A stretch of DNA of 5,533 nt from Aquificaceae bacterium. Its GTDB lineage: Bacteria; Aquificota; Aquificia; Aquificales; Aquificaceae. The notes under the pieces are model-generated. The model ran no database searches and was not told the DNA's origin. It saw only the letters and a list, made by a program, of their open reading frames with translations. The first letter of the stretch is position 1. Each line of letters starts with the position of its first letter. The stretch covers positions 1 to 5,533 of the forward strand of contig WGFS01000024.1 in the NCBI GenBank assembly GCA_015492115.1. Reading direction: 5' to 3'. A program made the position numbers and the translations under genes. Below, piece by piece: positions 5,511 to 5,533 of this stretch.

Positions 5511-5533
5511 TCAGTATCATACCAGCATATGAA
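5504..5533 (+). CDS. Possible start of a divergent gene (partial, 10 codons)
   Basis: ATG at 5504 opens a frame to the right edge reading MSFSIIPAYE. TATAAT at 5478-5483 on this strand would start transcription near 5490, giving a 14-base leader with no Shine-Dalgarno site and no good -35 box. The SIIPAY string recalls the N-terminus of family 2 glycosyltransferases (SIIIPAYNE), but ten residues cannot identify a protein. The region also overlaps the proposed pgm promoter. A minus-strand reading of the same bases, in which an upstream gene ends in TGA overlapping the pgm ATG, is also open but uses codons unlike its neighbours. Confidence 0.25.
   Translation, partial: MSFSIIPAYE

Overview
This window reads as chromosomal DNA from a thermophilic bacterium, most likely of the order Aquificales (Aquifex/Hydrogenobacter/Thermocrinis type). 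The clues are a fused NuoC-NuoD subunit, an archaeal-type S-adenosylmethionine synthetase beside bacterial genes, very tight gene packing, frequent GTG/TTG starts with strong Shine-Dalgarno sites, and coding strands rich in purines with many AGG, ATA, GAG and AAG codons. The lineage is inferred from these features; no search was run.

All well-supported genes lie on the minus strand and are transcribed from right to left. In order of transcription they are: an alpha-D-phosphohexomutase (phosphoglucomutase/phosphomannomutase, 5474-4095); archaeal-type metK (4061-2859); nuoA (2787-2428), nuoB (2411-1872) and fused nuoCD (1861-101) of respiratory complex I; and the first 34 codons of an unidentified gene that overlaps the nuoCD stop by ATGA and runs off the left edge. 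The last 30 bases at the right edge may hold the start of a divergent plus-strand gene, but this is weakly supported. No stretch longer than about 100 bases lacks a gene, and there are no RNA genes, mobile elements or CRISPR arrays.

The nuo genes appear to have their own promoter. TTGACA and TTATAT, 17 bases apart, sit just after the metK stop, and a perfect 13-base dyad overlaps the -10 element and could be an operator. nuoA, nuoB, nuoCD and the partial gene follow with gaps of 16, 10 and -4 bases, so they look like one translationally tight operon. NuoA is a membrane subunit at the quinone-site junction, NuoB carries cluster N2, and NuoCD forms most of the quinone-binding cavity, so these three genes encode the connecting (Q) module of complex I. 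The phosphohexomutase and metK are housekeeping genes for sugar-phosphate and methyl-donor metabolism, with no obvious functional link to complex I. I see no clear novel system. The points most worth checking are the nuo dyad, the unidentified gene after nuoCD, the archaeal-type metK, and a possibly leaderless pgm transcript.
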